From positions 1-30,044 of IMG/VR virus record IMGVR_UViG_3300045999_011450: a DNA stretch of 30,044 nucleotides; one strand, written 5' to 3'. The DNA is from a virus. This document shows, one piece after another, positions 5,627-11,636 of this stretch. The translations under genes were made by a program, and so were the position numbers. Numbering within the stretch: position 1 is the stretch's first letter; every line of letters starts with the position of its first letter. The notes under the pieces were generated by a model. That model saw only the letters and a program-made list of their open reading frames with translations. It was not told where the DNA came from and did not search any database.

Positions 5627-6379
5627 ATGGCTAAACAGAAGACTGAACCCAAGAAAGATACTTCACCCAAGATATATCAGAGAGAAAAAATAGACTTTGA
5701 TTTACATATCAGAGAGTTAGCTTGGACAGAGAAACAAAAAGCTCTTATAGAATTAGGAGCTAGCAAAGAGGCTAAAATTATTTTTTTAGCTGGTCCAGCA
5801 GGTACTAGTAAAACACTTACCTCTGTAAGAATAGGATTAGAACTATTAAATCAAAAGAAAGTAAGTGATCTTATCTTTGTAAGAGCTGCTGTAGAGAGTG
5901 CAGATTCTAAACTAGGTTTTCTTCCTGGAGATATTGCAGGAAAGTATGAGCCCTATATGGGACCATTTGAAGATAAGATAGAAGAACTGCTTCCTGTGGG
6001 AGAAGCTAAAAGATTAAAGACAGAAGGAAGGCTAGTCTATCAACCTATTAACTTTATAAGAGGAGCTAGCTGGACTGCTAGATGTGTTATTGTGGATGAG
6101 TGTCAGAATATGACACTTAACGAGATCCAAACTATTCTTACTCGTATAGGTAAATTTACTAGAATGATTCTCTGTGCAGACAGTGCTCAGAGCGATCTTC
6201 CTAAGAGTAAACAGGGAGGATTTGATAAATGCCTACATATGTTCAATACTCCTGAAGCTGAGCGGATGGGTATCTATAGTCTAGCATTTACAGAGGAGGA
6301 TATTATGAGGAGTGAGATCTGTAAGTTTATTGTTAAAACTTTTCAGGATAATAATCATATATTAACCCAGCCTCACTAG
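5627..6379 (+). CDS. phoH: PhoH-like P-loop ATPase
   Basis: A 250-residue cytoplasmic protein with the PhoH layout: a basic N-terminal tail, Walker A GPAGTSKT (56-63, S in place of the usual G before K), the family block RAAVESADSKLGFLPGD...KYEPYMGP (about 86-113), FIRGASWTARCVIVDECQN with the Walker B acidic pair D157-E158, and a C-terminal SDLPKSKQGGFDK segment. PhoH proteins are ATPases linked to RNA metabolism; phages carry them widely, often with no link to phosphate. It is followed after one base by the DUF1549-like gene, forming a two-gene operon behind a promoter at leaderless spacing. The family is certain; the role in this phage is not. Confidence 0.93.
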   Translation: MAKQKTEPKKDTSPKIYQREKIDFDLHIRELAWTEKQKALIELGASKEAKIIFLAGPAGTSKTLTSVRIGLELLNQKKVSDLIFVRAAVESADSKLGFLPGDIAGKYEPYMGPFEDKIEELLPVGEAKRLKTEGRLVYQPINFIRGASWTARCVIVDECQNMTLNEIQTILTRIGKFTRMILCADSAQSDLPKSKQGGFDKCLHMFNTPEAERMGIYSLAFTEEDIMRSEICKFIVKTFQDNNHILTQPH

Positions 6380-6380
6380 T

Positions 6381-6977
6381 ATGAGAAAAGATCTCCTCGT
6401 ATTAGGTATATTTATACTTATTATTGCAGGTGAACTATATCCTAGTGGAAACAAACATGAGAGTAAACTAATCAGAAGACTCTATCTAGATGCTATAGGA
6501 ACAATACCTACTCCAGAAGAGATAGACTGGTATTGCATATATAACAAAGATGCGTATCAGAGTGCCCTAGATTATATAGTTTCTTTTAAGTCTAGTAAGT
6601 TTACTCCTAGATATAGAAATAAGAGTAAGTATGAGTTGCTGGAAATTTTTACTAGAAAAGACTATTTTTACCCAGAAGTAAAAAGGTTCAATTCCAGTAA
6701 GAATATAGAAGACATGATTAGATATGCTTCTGGAATACCAGATAGGAATATAGAAGACTGTAAAGATAAATTTGTAAGAGATTCTCTAGTTGTTTCAGAA
6801 GATTATATAGATGCGGCAGACTATATTTGTATGTGGCTAATGAGCAGGAATACTAATCTTGAAGAAGCTAATAGGCTCAATCTGATAGCTAAAAAAATGA
6901 AAGGTGAGAAAAGTGAAAAGATAATGAGAGCTCTATTAGAGGAGATAGTTAAGTTTGAAGACGTAGTAACTAGATAG
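6381..6977 (+). CDS. Short DUF1549-like exported protein
   Basis: 198 residues with an N-terminal hydrophobic segment (residues 5-17) that looks like a signal peptide or membrane anchor. Residues 32-48 read RRLYLDAIGTIPTPEEI, which closely follows the opening signature of DUF1549 proteins (R-R-x-Y-L-D-x-x-G-x-x-P-T-P-E-E), and the next helix (AYQSALDYIVSFKSSKFTPRY) fits the family's following 'Y..LVD.LL.S..Y..R' pattern. Bacterial DUF1549 proteins are far longer, usually with DUF1553 and often a cytochrome domain, and are encoded with DUF1501 proteins. This copy keeps only the first part. The rest (70-198) is charged and helical with no motif I recognise. It is co-transcribed with phoH (1-bp gap), and a DUF1501 gene sits two units upstream. 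The match rests on one motif block, so the confidence is moderate. Confidence 0.6.
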   Translation: MRKDLLVLGIFILIIAGELYPSGNKHESKLIRRLYLDAIGTIPTPEEIDWYCIYNKDAYQSALDYIVSFKSSKFTPRYRNKSKYELLEIFTRKDYFYPEVKRFNSSKNIEDMIRYASGIPDRNIEDCKDKFVRDSLVVSEDYIDAADYICMWLMSRNTNLEEANRLNLIAKKMKGEKSEKIMRALLEEIVKFEDVVTR

Positions 6978-6979
6978 CT

Positions 6980-7032
6980 CCCTTAATATATCTAGAGAAT
7001 AATTGGTATAATAATATGAAGCATGGTGCTTC
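6980..7032 (+). promoter_or_regulatory. Cassette leader 1: promoter plus 5' stem-loop
   Basis: CCC at 6980-6982, 24 bases, TGGTATAAT (hexamer 7007-7012), predicted start about 7019. The transcript then begins with GAAGCA-TGG-TGCTTC (7018-7032), a hairpin at its very 5' end, as in the stem-loops that protect or tune phage early mRNAs. Confidence 0.7.
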
Positions 7033-7050
7033 AAATTAACCAATATACAT

Positions 7051-7323
7051 ATGCGTGAAGCAAAACTGTTAAATGAAAAAGAATTAATTAACCTGATTGA
7101 AAAAACGAAAAACACAGGGGTTTTTCGATTATCAGGAAGAGAGGGGATATACACAGTCAATGTTGAGAATAACAATTTAACTCTCCATGGAGATGGAGAG
7201 GCGTTAGAAGTTTATAGCGACAGAGCAATTCTGCTCAATAACTATAAACTTCTATTGCAAGAAATAGAAGATCTGACTTGGTTAGAATTAAGCATTTTTA
7301 TACCATTAGACTTGTCAATTTAA
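7051..7323 (+). CDS. 90-residue protein of unknown function (cassette 1)
   Basis: MREAKLLNEKELINLIEKTKNTG... has a helical, charged N-terminal third, a central beta-rich part (GVFRLSGREGIYTVNVENNNLTLHG) and an acidic, leucine-rich C-terminus. No signal peptide, membrane segment or known family is seen. It has its own promoter, 5' stem-loop and terminator. No Shine-Dalgarno sequence precedes the ATG; instead there is AAATTAACC, a sequence repeated before neighbouring cassette genes. Such individually regulated small genes in phages commonly encode early host-takeover proteins, but nothing here shows the target. Confidence 0.7.
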   Translation: MREAKLLNEKELINLIEKTKNTGVFRLSGREGIYTVNVENNNLTLHGDGEALEVYSDRAILLNNYKLLLQEIEDLTWLELSIFIPLDLSI

Positions 7324-7331
7324 TCCAACTC

Positions 7332-7357
7332 AAAAGAGGTCCAACCCCTCTTTTTTT
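7332..7357 (+). terminator. Intrinsic terminator (cassette 1)
   Basis: AAAAGAGG/CCTCTTTT stem with a 7-nt loop (7332-7339 with 7347-7354) running into T's, then AGCTATT. Confidence 0.85.
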
Positions 7358-7394
7358 AGCTATTGTATTTGCTTTAAATTATTCAAGTAATAAA

Positions 7395-7423
7395 TGGTAT
7401 AATAATATGAAGCATGGTGCTTC
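7395..7423 (+). promoter_or_regulatory. Cassette leader 2: promoter plus 5' stem-loop
   Basis: TGGTATAAT (hexamer 7398-7403), predicted start about 7410, then the hairpin GAAGCA-TGG-TGCTTC (7409-7423), identical to that of leader 1. No C-tract here; the upstream side is T-rich (TTTGCTTTAAATT). Confidence 0.68.
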
Positions 7424-7445
7424 AAATTAACCCAAATAGAATAGT

Positions 7446-7631
7446 ATGGAAGTAAAGAACGTTTTTTTAGTCGAGCAACTTTTTGAGGAGTGGGTGCTCC
7501 TCATGAAAGTAGAGAAAGAAGACGAGGCAGAGAAAACTGCCGCGCTATTGAATAAGACTCTCTTGAAACCAGTGAGAGTGCTTAAATGCACCGTTGAAGA
7601 AACGGTCCTTTTCAACACCTCCAACCAGTAA
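7446..7631 (+). CDS. 61-residue protein of unknown function (cassette 2)
   Basis: MEVKNVFLVEQLFEEWVLLMKVEKEDEAEKTAALLNKT... is a small, acidic, mainly helical soluble protein with no recognised family. It lies between its own promoter/stem-loop leader and its own terminator, and is preceded by AAATTAACCC rather than a Shine-Dalgarno site. Codon choice includes more G- and C-ending codons than the structural genes. An overlapping frame on the opposite strand is an antisense shadow. Confidence 0.65.
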   Translation: MEVKNVFLVEQLFEEWVLLMKVEKEDEAEKTAALLNKTLLKPVRVLKCTVEETVLFNTSNQ

Positions 7632-7639
7632 ACCCCGAG

Positions 7640-7682
7640 AAAGAGCGTAATGGTCAGTACCTATTACTGTCGCTCTTTTTTT
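7640..7682 (+). terminator. Intrinsic terminator, duplicated at 9042
   Basis: AAAGAGCG/CGCTCTTT (7640-7647 with 7671-7678) around an inner TAATGG...CCTATTA stem, then T's and AGCTATTA. The same terminator with two base changes occurs at 9042-9084 behind an unrelated gene. Confidence 0.88.
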
Positions 7683-7690
7683 AGCTATTA

Positions 7691-7746
7691 CCCCCCTCAA
7701 TATAACTAGAGAATAATTGGTATAATAATATGAAGCATGAAGCTTC
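7691..7746 (+). promoter_or_regulatory. Cassette leader 3: C-tract promoter plus 5' stem-loop
   Basis: CCCCCC 7691-7696, 24 bases, TGGTATAAT (hexamer 7721-7726), predicted start about 7733, then GAAGC-ATGAA-GCTTC (7732-7746). The loop differs from leaders 1 and 2 while the stem and flanks are the same. Confidence 0.7.
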
Positions 7747-7773
7747 AAATTAACCCAAATAAATAGCATTAAC

Positions 7774-8043
7774 ATGAGCTTTGATATGATTCAGAAAGTG
7801 TATCGTTTTCCAAACAGTTTAGGGGCCAGCGTGGTGTGCCATGAGTTTTCCTATGGAGGAAAAAATGGCCTGTGGGAGCTTGCGTTAATTAGATTCAAGA
7901 ACATGGAGGACCCAGAAAGCTGGGAGTTTTATTACCATGACCTAACCAACAACGACGTGGTAGGTTGGTTAAGTCAAAAGGATGTGGAAGAGCTTTTAGA
8001 GAAAATTAAAGCTCTGCCTGCTCCTCCTCCTACCCCTCCTTAA
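7774..8043 (+). CDS. 89-residue protein with proline-rich tail (cassette 3)
   Basis: MSFDMIQKVYRFPNSLGASVV... appears to be a compact beta-alpha protein: strands around YRFPN, ASVVCHEFSYGG, LWELALIRF and WEFYYHDL, a closing helix (SQKDVEELLEKIKAL), then a PAPPPTPP tail. No family is recognised. The strands with H and Y residues and the terminal helix resemble small phage proteins that pair as dimers, but that is only an impression. It is a stand-alone cassette with promoter, 5' stem-loop and terminator, and no Shine-Dalgarno site. Codon use is less AT-biased than in the structural genes. Confidence 0.7.
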   Translation: MSFDMIQKVYRFPNSLGASVVCHEFSYGGKNGLWELALIRFKNMEDPESWEFYYHDLTNNDVVGWLSQKDVEELLEKIKALPAPPPTPP

Positions 8044-8078
8044 ACAATGCGCGTCACCTGCGCTAGAGTGGTGAGGCT

Positions 8079-8098
8079 AATCGGCTTCGATTTTTTTT
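8079..8098 (+). terminator. Intrinsic terminator (cassette 3)
   Basis: Stem AATCG/CGATT with a GCTT loop (8079-8092) and T's to 8098, followed by AGCTATT. An upstream TCACC/GGTGA pairing (8054-8073) may add a second hairpin. Confidence 0.75.
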
Positions 8099-8202
8099 AG
8101 CTATTATATACCCCCCCTAAATAATTAATATTATTTATGGTATAGTATTATGAATAGCAAATGGTTTGCTAATTCAAACTTAACCCAAAAAATCAGAATC
8201 AT
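8091..8202 (+). repeat. Repeated cassette leader, copy A (promoter, stem-loop, spacer)
   Basis: First of three near-identical leaders. It contains the T-run and AGCTATTATATA, CCCCCCC (8111-8117), 23 bases, TGGTATAGT (hexamer 8141-8146), predicted start near 8153, the stem AGCAAA-TGG-TTTGCT, then AATTCAAACTTAACCC and a fixed stretch up to the ATG. It differs from copies B and C at two bases and by one extra T. Confidence 0.85.
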
Positions 8203-8550
8203 ATGAAAGAAAAAATTGAAGCACTCGTTGAGTTGTCAGGTATCAGAAAAGCATGGATGATGATGACGGAACAACTTCCGTACATGTCAAAAATTCTGCC
8301 AGAGGAAGCTTTGGTGGCATTTACTCTTAAATATTTCGAAGAAACGTTCTCTGAAGAAGAGATTGATTTCTTAGCGGAATTTCACGCCAATCCAATAGCA
8401 AAAACAATCATGACTAAGTTCATGCACGTGATGCCAGCGATGCAAACTAGCATGCAAAAGTTTTGCGCGGATAGAATTGAAAATATGACTCCTCTTGAGA
8501 GAGAAGAATTATTTGAAGATTTGACCCTCAGTTATGGCGATCACGAGTAG
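8203..8550 (+). CDS. DUF2059-like protein without signal peptide
   Basis: 115 residues, all helical. The order ALVELSGIRKAWMMMTEQLPYM, PEEALVAFTLKYFEETFSEEEI, DFLAEFHANPIAKTIMTKF and then an M-rich helix follows the DUF2059 pattern, in which 'LL..sG....M..q' is followed by 'f..eEi..l..Fy.sP.g..i'. Most DUF2059 proteins are exported to the periplasm; this copy has no signal peptide and would remain in the cytoplasm unless exported by another route. Function in the family is unknown. It sits in a cassette with repeated leader copy A, and a tiny membrane-protein gene with a strong ribosome binding site follows before the shared terminator. Confidence 0.65.
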   Translation: MKEKIEALVELSGIRKAWMMMTEQLPYMSKILPEEALVAFTLKYFEETFSEEEIDFLAEFHANPIAKTIMTKFMHVMPAMQTSMQKFCADRIENMTPLEREELFEDLTLSYGDHE

Positions 8551-8578
8551 TAAACCTAAACAAGAAAGGAGGTGAATA

Positions 8579-8665
8579 ATGACTGAAACTATAAACAAAG
8601 TAGGAGTGACGGTGCTTGTCGTCTTGGGGTGGGCAAGCCTCCTCAAAACGCTACTGAAAAAGTAG
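8579..8665 (+). CDS. 28-residue single-helix membrane peptide with a perfect Shine-Dalgarno site
   Basis: MTETINKVGVTVLVVLGWAS... has one hydrophobic helix (about residues 8-23) and a basic LLKTLLKK end, typical of tiny phage membrane peptides. What supports it is the ribosome binding site: AAAGGAGGTGA at 8565-8575, a full match to the 16S rRNA anti-Shine-Dalgarno end, four bases before the ATG. No other gene in the window has such a site. It is second in the cassette after the DUF2059-like gene. The function is unknown; disturbing or signalling at the inner membrane would fit the size. Confidence 0.62.
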   Translation: MTETINKVGVTVLVVLGWASLLKTLLKK

Positions 8666-8670
8666 CAAGA

Positions 8671-8714
8671 AAAGAGACAGAAAGGATTAAATTCCCTAGA
8701 GTGTCTCTTTTTTT
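8671..8714 (+). terminator. Intrinsic terminator
   Basis: AAAGAGACA/TGTCTCTTT (8671-8679 with 8702-8710) with a 22-nt loop, then T's and AGCTATT. Confidence 0.8.
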
Positions 8715-8818
8715 AGCTATTATATACCCCCCCTAAATAATTAACATTATTTGTGGTATAGTATTATGAATAGCAAATGGTTTGCTAATTCAAACTTAAC
8801 CCAAAAAATCAGAATCAT
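8708..8818 (+). repeat. Repeated cassette leader, copy B
   Basis: Identical by eye to copy C over 114 bases, including the ATG: T-run, AGCTATTATATA, CCCCCCC (8727-8733), 23 bases, TGGTATAGT (hexamer 8757-8762), predicted start near 8769, AGCAAA-TGG-TTTGCT stem, TTAACCC spacer. Confidence 0.88.
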
Positions 8819-9022
8819 ATGGACATCAAAACAATCGGTAAAGTCGTTGCAGGAGCAGGAGCAGTCTGTGGTTTGGTAGTTGCCGTCAAAAAAGGATTTC
8901 AACATGCTTCCTGTTGGTATATGAGCAGGTTAGTCAAAAAAGAAATCAAAAAACGGCAGAATGAAAATGAAAAAAATGATTTTGTAGGAAGCTGCACCGA
9001 AGCGGCAGACGCAGCGCTGTAA
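8819..9022 (+). CDS. 67-residue small membrane protein
   Basis: MDIKTIGKVVAGAGAVCGLVVAV... has one glycine/alanine-rich hydrophobic helix (about residues 6-24) followed by a strongly basic stretch (KKGFQHASCWYMSRLVKKEIKKR) and an acidic, alanine-rich end. By the positive-inside rule the C-terminal part would be cytoplasmic. No family is recognised. It is the only gene between leader copy B and the terminator at 9042. The ATG is fixed by the repeated leader, which ends at exactly the same place before the genes at 8203 and 9189. Confidence 0.65.
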   Translation: MDIKTIGKVVAGAGAVCGLVVAVKKGFQHASCWYMSRLVKKEIKKRQNENEKNDFVGSCTEAADAAL

Positions 9023-9041
9023 ACGCTGTAAAAATCAGAAA

Positions 9042-9084
9042 AAAGAGCGCAATGGGCAGTACCTATTACTGTCGCTCTTTTTTT
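9042..9084 (+). terminator. Intrinsic terminator, copy of that at 7640
   Basis: AAAGAGCG/CGCTCTTT (9042-9049 with 9073-9080) with the same inner sequence as 7640-7682, followed by T's and AGCTATT. Confidence 0.88.
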
Positions 9085-9188
9085 AGCTATTATATACCCC
9101 CCCTAAATAATTAACATTATTTGTGGTATAGTATTATGAATAGCAAATGGTTTGCTAATTCAAACTTAACCCAAAAAATCAGAATCAT
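9078..9188 (+). repeat. Repeated cassette leader, copy C
   Basis: Same as copy B: CCCCCCC (9097-9103), TGGTATAGT (hexamer 9127-9132), predicted start near 9139, AGCAAA-TGG-TTTGCT stem, TTAACCC spacer, then the ATG at 9189. Confidence 0.88.
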
Positions 9189-9296
9189 ATGAAAATTGAA
9201 ATGTCTTGCTGGAACATCCTTTTGGCAGCACTTGCGATCAAAGTTGGCTGGGTAGTAGGAGAGCGTGTAGGAGAAAAAATCAGATCTTGGATGTAA
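9189..9296 (+). CDS. 35-residue membrane peptide
   Basis: MKIEMSCWNILLAALAIKVG... has one hydrophobic helix (residues 7-24) and a basic, amphipathic end (GERVGEKIRSWM). The ATG sits where the repeated leader ends, the same place as in the genes at 8203 and 8819, so this reading frame is the natural one even though it is short. Its TAA overlaps the ATG of a second tiny membrane peptide (TAATG), implying translational coupling of the pair. The function is unknown. Confidence 0.6.
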   Translation: MKIEMSCWNILLAALAIKVGWVVGERVGEKIRSWM

Positions 9297-9394
9297 TGAA
9301 ATGGTCAACTGTGGCAGTAATCTACCTTGTGGTAGCAGTAACTGCTATTGCGGTAGAGGAAGCGTTTAAGAGAATTGAAAAGCGCTTCAAGTAA
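9296..9394 (+). CDS. 32-residue membrane peptide, coupled to the preceding gene
   Basis: MKWSTVAVIYLVVAVTAIAV... has one valine/alanine-rich helix (residues 4-20), then EEAFKRIEKRFK, a basic amphipathic tail. It starts at the ATG inside TAATG at the end of the 35-residue gene and ends seven bases before the terminator stem. A longer reading from 9206 in the same frame would run across the upstream gene and is not preferred. Two overlapping tiny membrane peptides behind one promoter suggest a two-component membrane factor. Confidence 0.58.
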   Translation: MKWSTVAVIYLVVAVTAIAVEEAFKRIEKRFK

Positions 9395-9400
9395 AAAAAG

Positions 9401-9444
9401 AGAGAATATTGTAGAATTAAATTTCTCAGTATTCTCTTTTTTTT
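9401..9444 (+). terminator. Intrinsic terminator ending the cassette array
   Basis: An 11-bp stem AGAGAATATTG/CAGTATTCTCT (9401-9411 with 9427-9437, one T-G pair) followed by T's and AGCTATT. Beyond it, 9445-9516 is A/T-rich with a weak TATAAA but no C-tract promoter. Confidence 0.85.
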
Positions 9445-9516
9445 AGCTATTAGATAGTATAAAATAATAAAAAATAATTTATAAATAACTGCAACAAAAA
9501 CTTTAAATTAATATCT

Positions 9517-10197
9517 ATGAATATCAAAAAAATAGCTAACGAATTAAGAGGATTTAAAACTAAAGGAAGTTTAATGGGTTTAGGTGCAGGATTAGGTCTT
9601 GGAACTGTAAAAGGTGTATATGATGCTTATAAAGAAAATCAACAAAATTCAGATAGAGATTTAAAAGATAAATTAAAAGTATATTTAAAAAATGTAGGAA
9701 TTAATGCAGGAATTGGTGGAGCAATAGGAACTGGATTAGGGTTAACCGGAGATGTATTAGCAAAAAAATATTTTAATATTAACCCAAAAATAAAAAATCC
9801 TCCAGGTGAAGATCACACTGAATTTTTTAGTCTATTAGATAATCTAGCTGAAAAATATAAAAAAGACGAACAAGCATATCAAATGCATAAAAGTAACATT
9901 GTGGGAGATGATGCTTCTGACTTAAAAAATAAAATAGAAAAGATGATAAATGAAAAATACGGGAAACACGGAGGAAGACCGTGGCTGTCATTACCTAGCG
10001 AATTGAGAGGGAATTCGTTTTTTAAAATTAAGGCTTATCTGGAAAAAAACAATATACCTTATGATCCGTCAAAACCTGCTTTACATCAGTTAGAGAAAAT
10101 TTTTGAAGCACAAGCTGCTGAAGAGGCAAAGAAACATTTTGAAATATTAAGAAATGCAGCAATTAACGAAGGGACTGGAGGAACAATAGGAGCTTGA
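9517..10197 (+). CDS. Glycine-rich probable virion protein, with in-frame extension past UGA
   Basis: 226 residues. Two glycine-zipper-like hydrophobic stretches (19-34, MGLGAGLGLGTVKG; 61-80, GINAGIGGAIGTGLGLTG) alternate with charged helical parts; no known family. Such GxxxG segments are found in phage proteins that insert into membranes during DNA entry, so an internal or injected virion protein is possible. It opens the run of late-type genes and has no Shine-Dalgarno site. The frame closes with TGA followed by C, a context known to be leaky, and then stays open for 23 more codons (PKQTKTIEEAEKYLEILKNN...) to a TAA at 10267-10269. The extension is helical and resembles the preceding EEAKKHFEILRN segment, so readthrough or a recent nonsense change is possible. 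Confidence 0.7.
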   Translation: MNIKKIANELRGFKTKGSLMGLGAGLGLGTVKGVYDAYKENQQNSDRDLKDKLKVYLKNVGINAGIGGAIGTGLGLTGDVLAKKYFNINPKIKNPPGEDHTEFFSLLDNLAEKYKKDEQAYQMHKSNIVGDDASDLKNKIEKMINEKYGKHGGRPWLSLPSELRGNSFFKIKAYLEKNNIPYDPSKPALHQLEKIFEAQAAEEAKKHFEILRNAAINEGTGGTIGA

Positions 10198-10271
10198 CCA
10201 AAACAAACCAAAACTATTGAAGAGGCGGAAAAATACTTAGAAATATTAAAAAATAATAGAAAAAAATAAAA

Positions 10272-11636
10272 ATGAAGAAATTAGCGTACAAGCGTAATGC
10301 TGGAAACTATGGAGAAAATTCCATAGCATACACTAATCTTGCAGATGTAGAACTATTAAATAAATTAGGATTTAGTGTGAACCCTAATGAATATCTTTTT
10401 TTAGCTAGAGGAGAATCTCCTGAAAACATATATGCATATATAGAGAAAGTTGCAAAAATTCCTGAAAGTGTATCTAAAGCTATAGATAAAGATCAGGCAT
10501 TCAGTGCTGAATATCTTAAAGAATTAGATTATAAAGTACCTGATGGTTATGAGATAAAAGGTGATCTAGTTGTACCTATAGAAAAGAAGGCTGAAGAACC
10601 TCTTCCTTCTAATTTTTTTAAATTAAGTAACGGTCAGATAATTGATTTGAATAACGTGTTAACTGTTTTCCGCACTAATCATTTTGATTACGATACATAC
10701 ACAAGTCCAAGTATTTTAAAAAATGTAGGATTACGACATTTTATACCTTCTAGTGGTGTAATAGATGCCATATCACATAAACGATTTTTAGATGAAAGAA
10801 ATAAACCTCTAAATATTTATACAGGTGAATATTCTAATAAAAATATTACGGACTTTGACCGTAGACCTATACGGCACATTTTTTATTATCATGTTCCTGG
10901 AGATGATAAAATAAATTTACCTAACAATTTTGCTGAACAATTATTTAATCATATTGGAGGAGAAGAATTCTTTAAAAATCCTGATATATATGACAATATA
11001 GATGAGGAAAACTTGAGAAAAAAAGTAACAGAGCATTTTAAAACCAAAGGATTTAGAGGAGGTCAAACTGAAGCAGAACAATATGTATTTGGACCTAAAA
11101 AAATAAAAGAAATATCAGATGAATATTTTGGAAGAAAAACACCTCCTGTAAAACCCACATTTTTTCAAAAACTTAAAAACTACAAAAAACCTATAGCTAT
11201 AGGTGCAGGATTAACTGGATTGGCAGCGTTGGGATATTATTTAAATAAAAGAAAAAATGAAAATGCTCAGCAAAATAAAGAATTAGATAACAGAGCTATT
11301 CCTCACGTTACAATAGAAACACCCAGCAAAACACAAGATGTAAATAAAAGAGTAAAGACACAGTTGGATGTAGTAAAAAAAATATTAAATAAAACTGCCG
11401 CAGCAGACCATCCGTTAAAAAGCACTAATATTAAAGCTGTAGGCTACGATAAGAAAGAAAAGACTATGGATGTAGAATTCCATAGTGGAGGAACATATAG
11501 GTATAATAATGTACCTAAAAACTTATTTGACCGTATTAAACGTGTAAAGAGTCCTGGTAAATTTTTTCATAAACATATTCGCAAAGATAATAAATTTGAG
11601 TATAATAAAATAAATTTACAAGAAGAATCTTTATGA
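10272..11636 (+). CDS. Virion-type protein with C-terminal KTSC domain
   Basis: 454 residues. Residues 384-446 fit the KTSC domain: STNIKAVGYDKKEKTMDVEF, GGTYRYNNVPKNLFDRIKRVKSPGKFFHKHI. KTSC is a small domain common in phage and bacterial proteins, sometimes fused to RNA- or DNA-processing enzymes, with no settled function. A hydrophobic helix at 307-324 (PIAIGAGLTGLAALGYYL) with flanking lysines looks like a membrane segment. The first 300 residues are not recognised. The gene ends in ATGA with the next one, showing translational coupling. Position in the late run and the membrane helix suggest a virion protein delivered with the DNA, but that is inference. Confidence 0.72.
   Translation: MKKLAYKRNAGNYGENSIAYTNLADVELLNKLGFSVNPNEYLFLARGESPENIYAYIEKVAKIPESVSKAIDKDQAFSAEYLKELDYKVPDGYEIKGDLVVPIEKKAEEPLPSNFFKLSNGQIIDLNNVLTVFRTNHFDYDTYTSPSILKNVGLRHFIPSSGVIDAISHKRFLDERNKPLNIYTGEYSNKNITDFDRRPIRHIFYYHVPGDDKINLPNNFAEQLFNHIGGEEFFKNPDIYDNIDEENLRKKVTEHFKTKGFRGGQTEAEQYVFGPKKIKEISDEYFGRKTPPVKPTFFQKLKNYKKPIAIGAGLTGLAALGYYLNKRKNENAQQNKELDNRAIPHVTIETPSKTQDVNKRVKTQLDVVKKILNKTAAADHPLKSTNIKAVGYDKKEKTMDVEFHSGGTYRYNNVPKNLFDRIKRVKSPGKFFHKHIRKDNKFEYNKINLQEESL

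Noticed and set aside
7016-7039. Seven-codon leader peptide MKHGASN in the cassette leaders, as a possible attenuator.
   Set aside because: With the hexamer spacing seen elsewhere, transcription starts after this ATG, and the second leader type encodes an unrelated frame. The conserved feature is the hairpin.
8151-8208. An 18-codon upstream frame whose TGA overlaps the gene's ATG in leader copies A and C.
   Set aside because: In copy B the same frame does not stop there, because the next gene begins ATGG. The overlap is incidental, and the ATG precedes the predicted transcript start.
9206-9394. A 62-residue reading in the frame of the last membrane peptide.
   Set aside because: The start at 9206 lies inside the 35-residue gene, whose ATG is fixed by the repeated leader. 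The TAATG overlap at 9294-9298 gives the better start at 9296.
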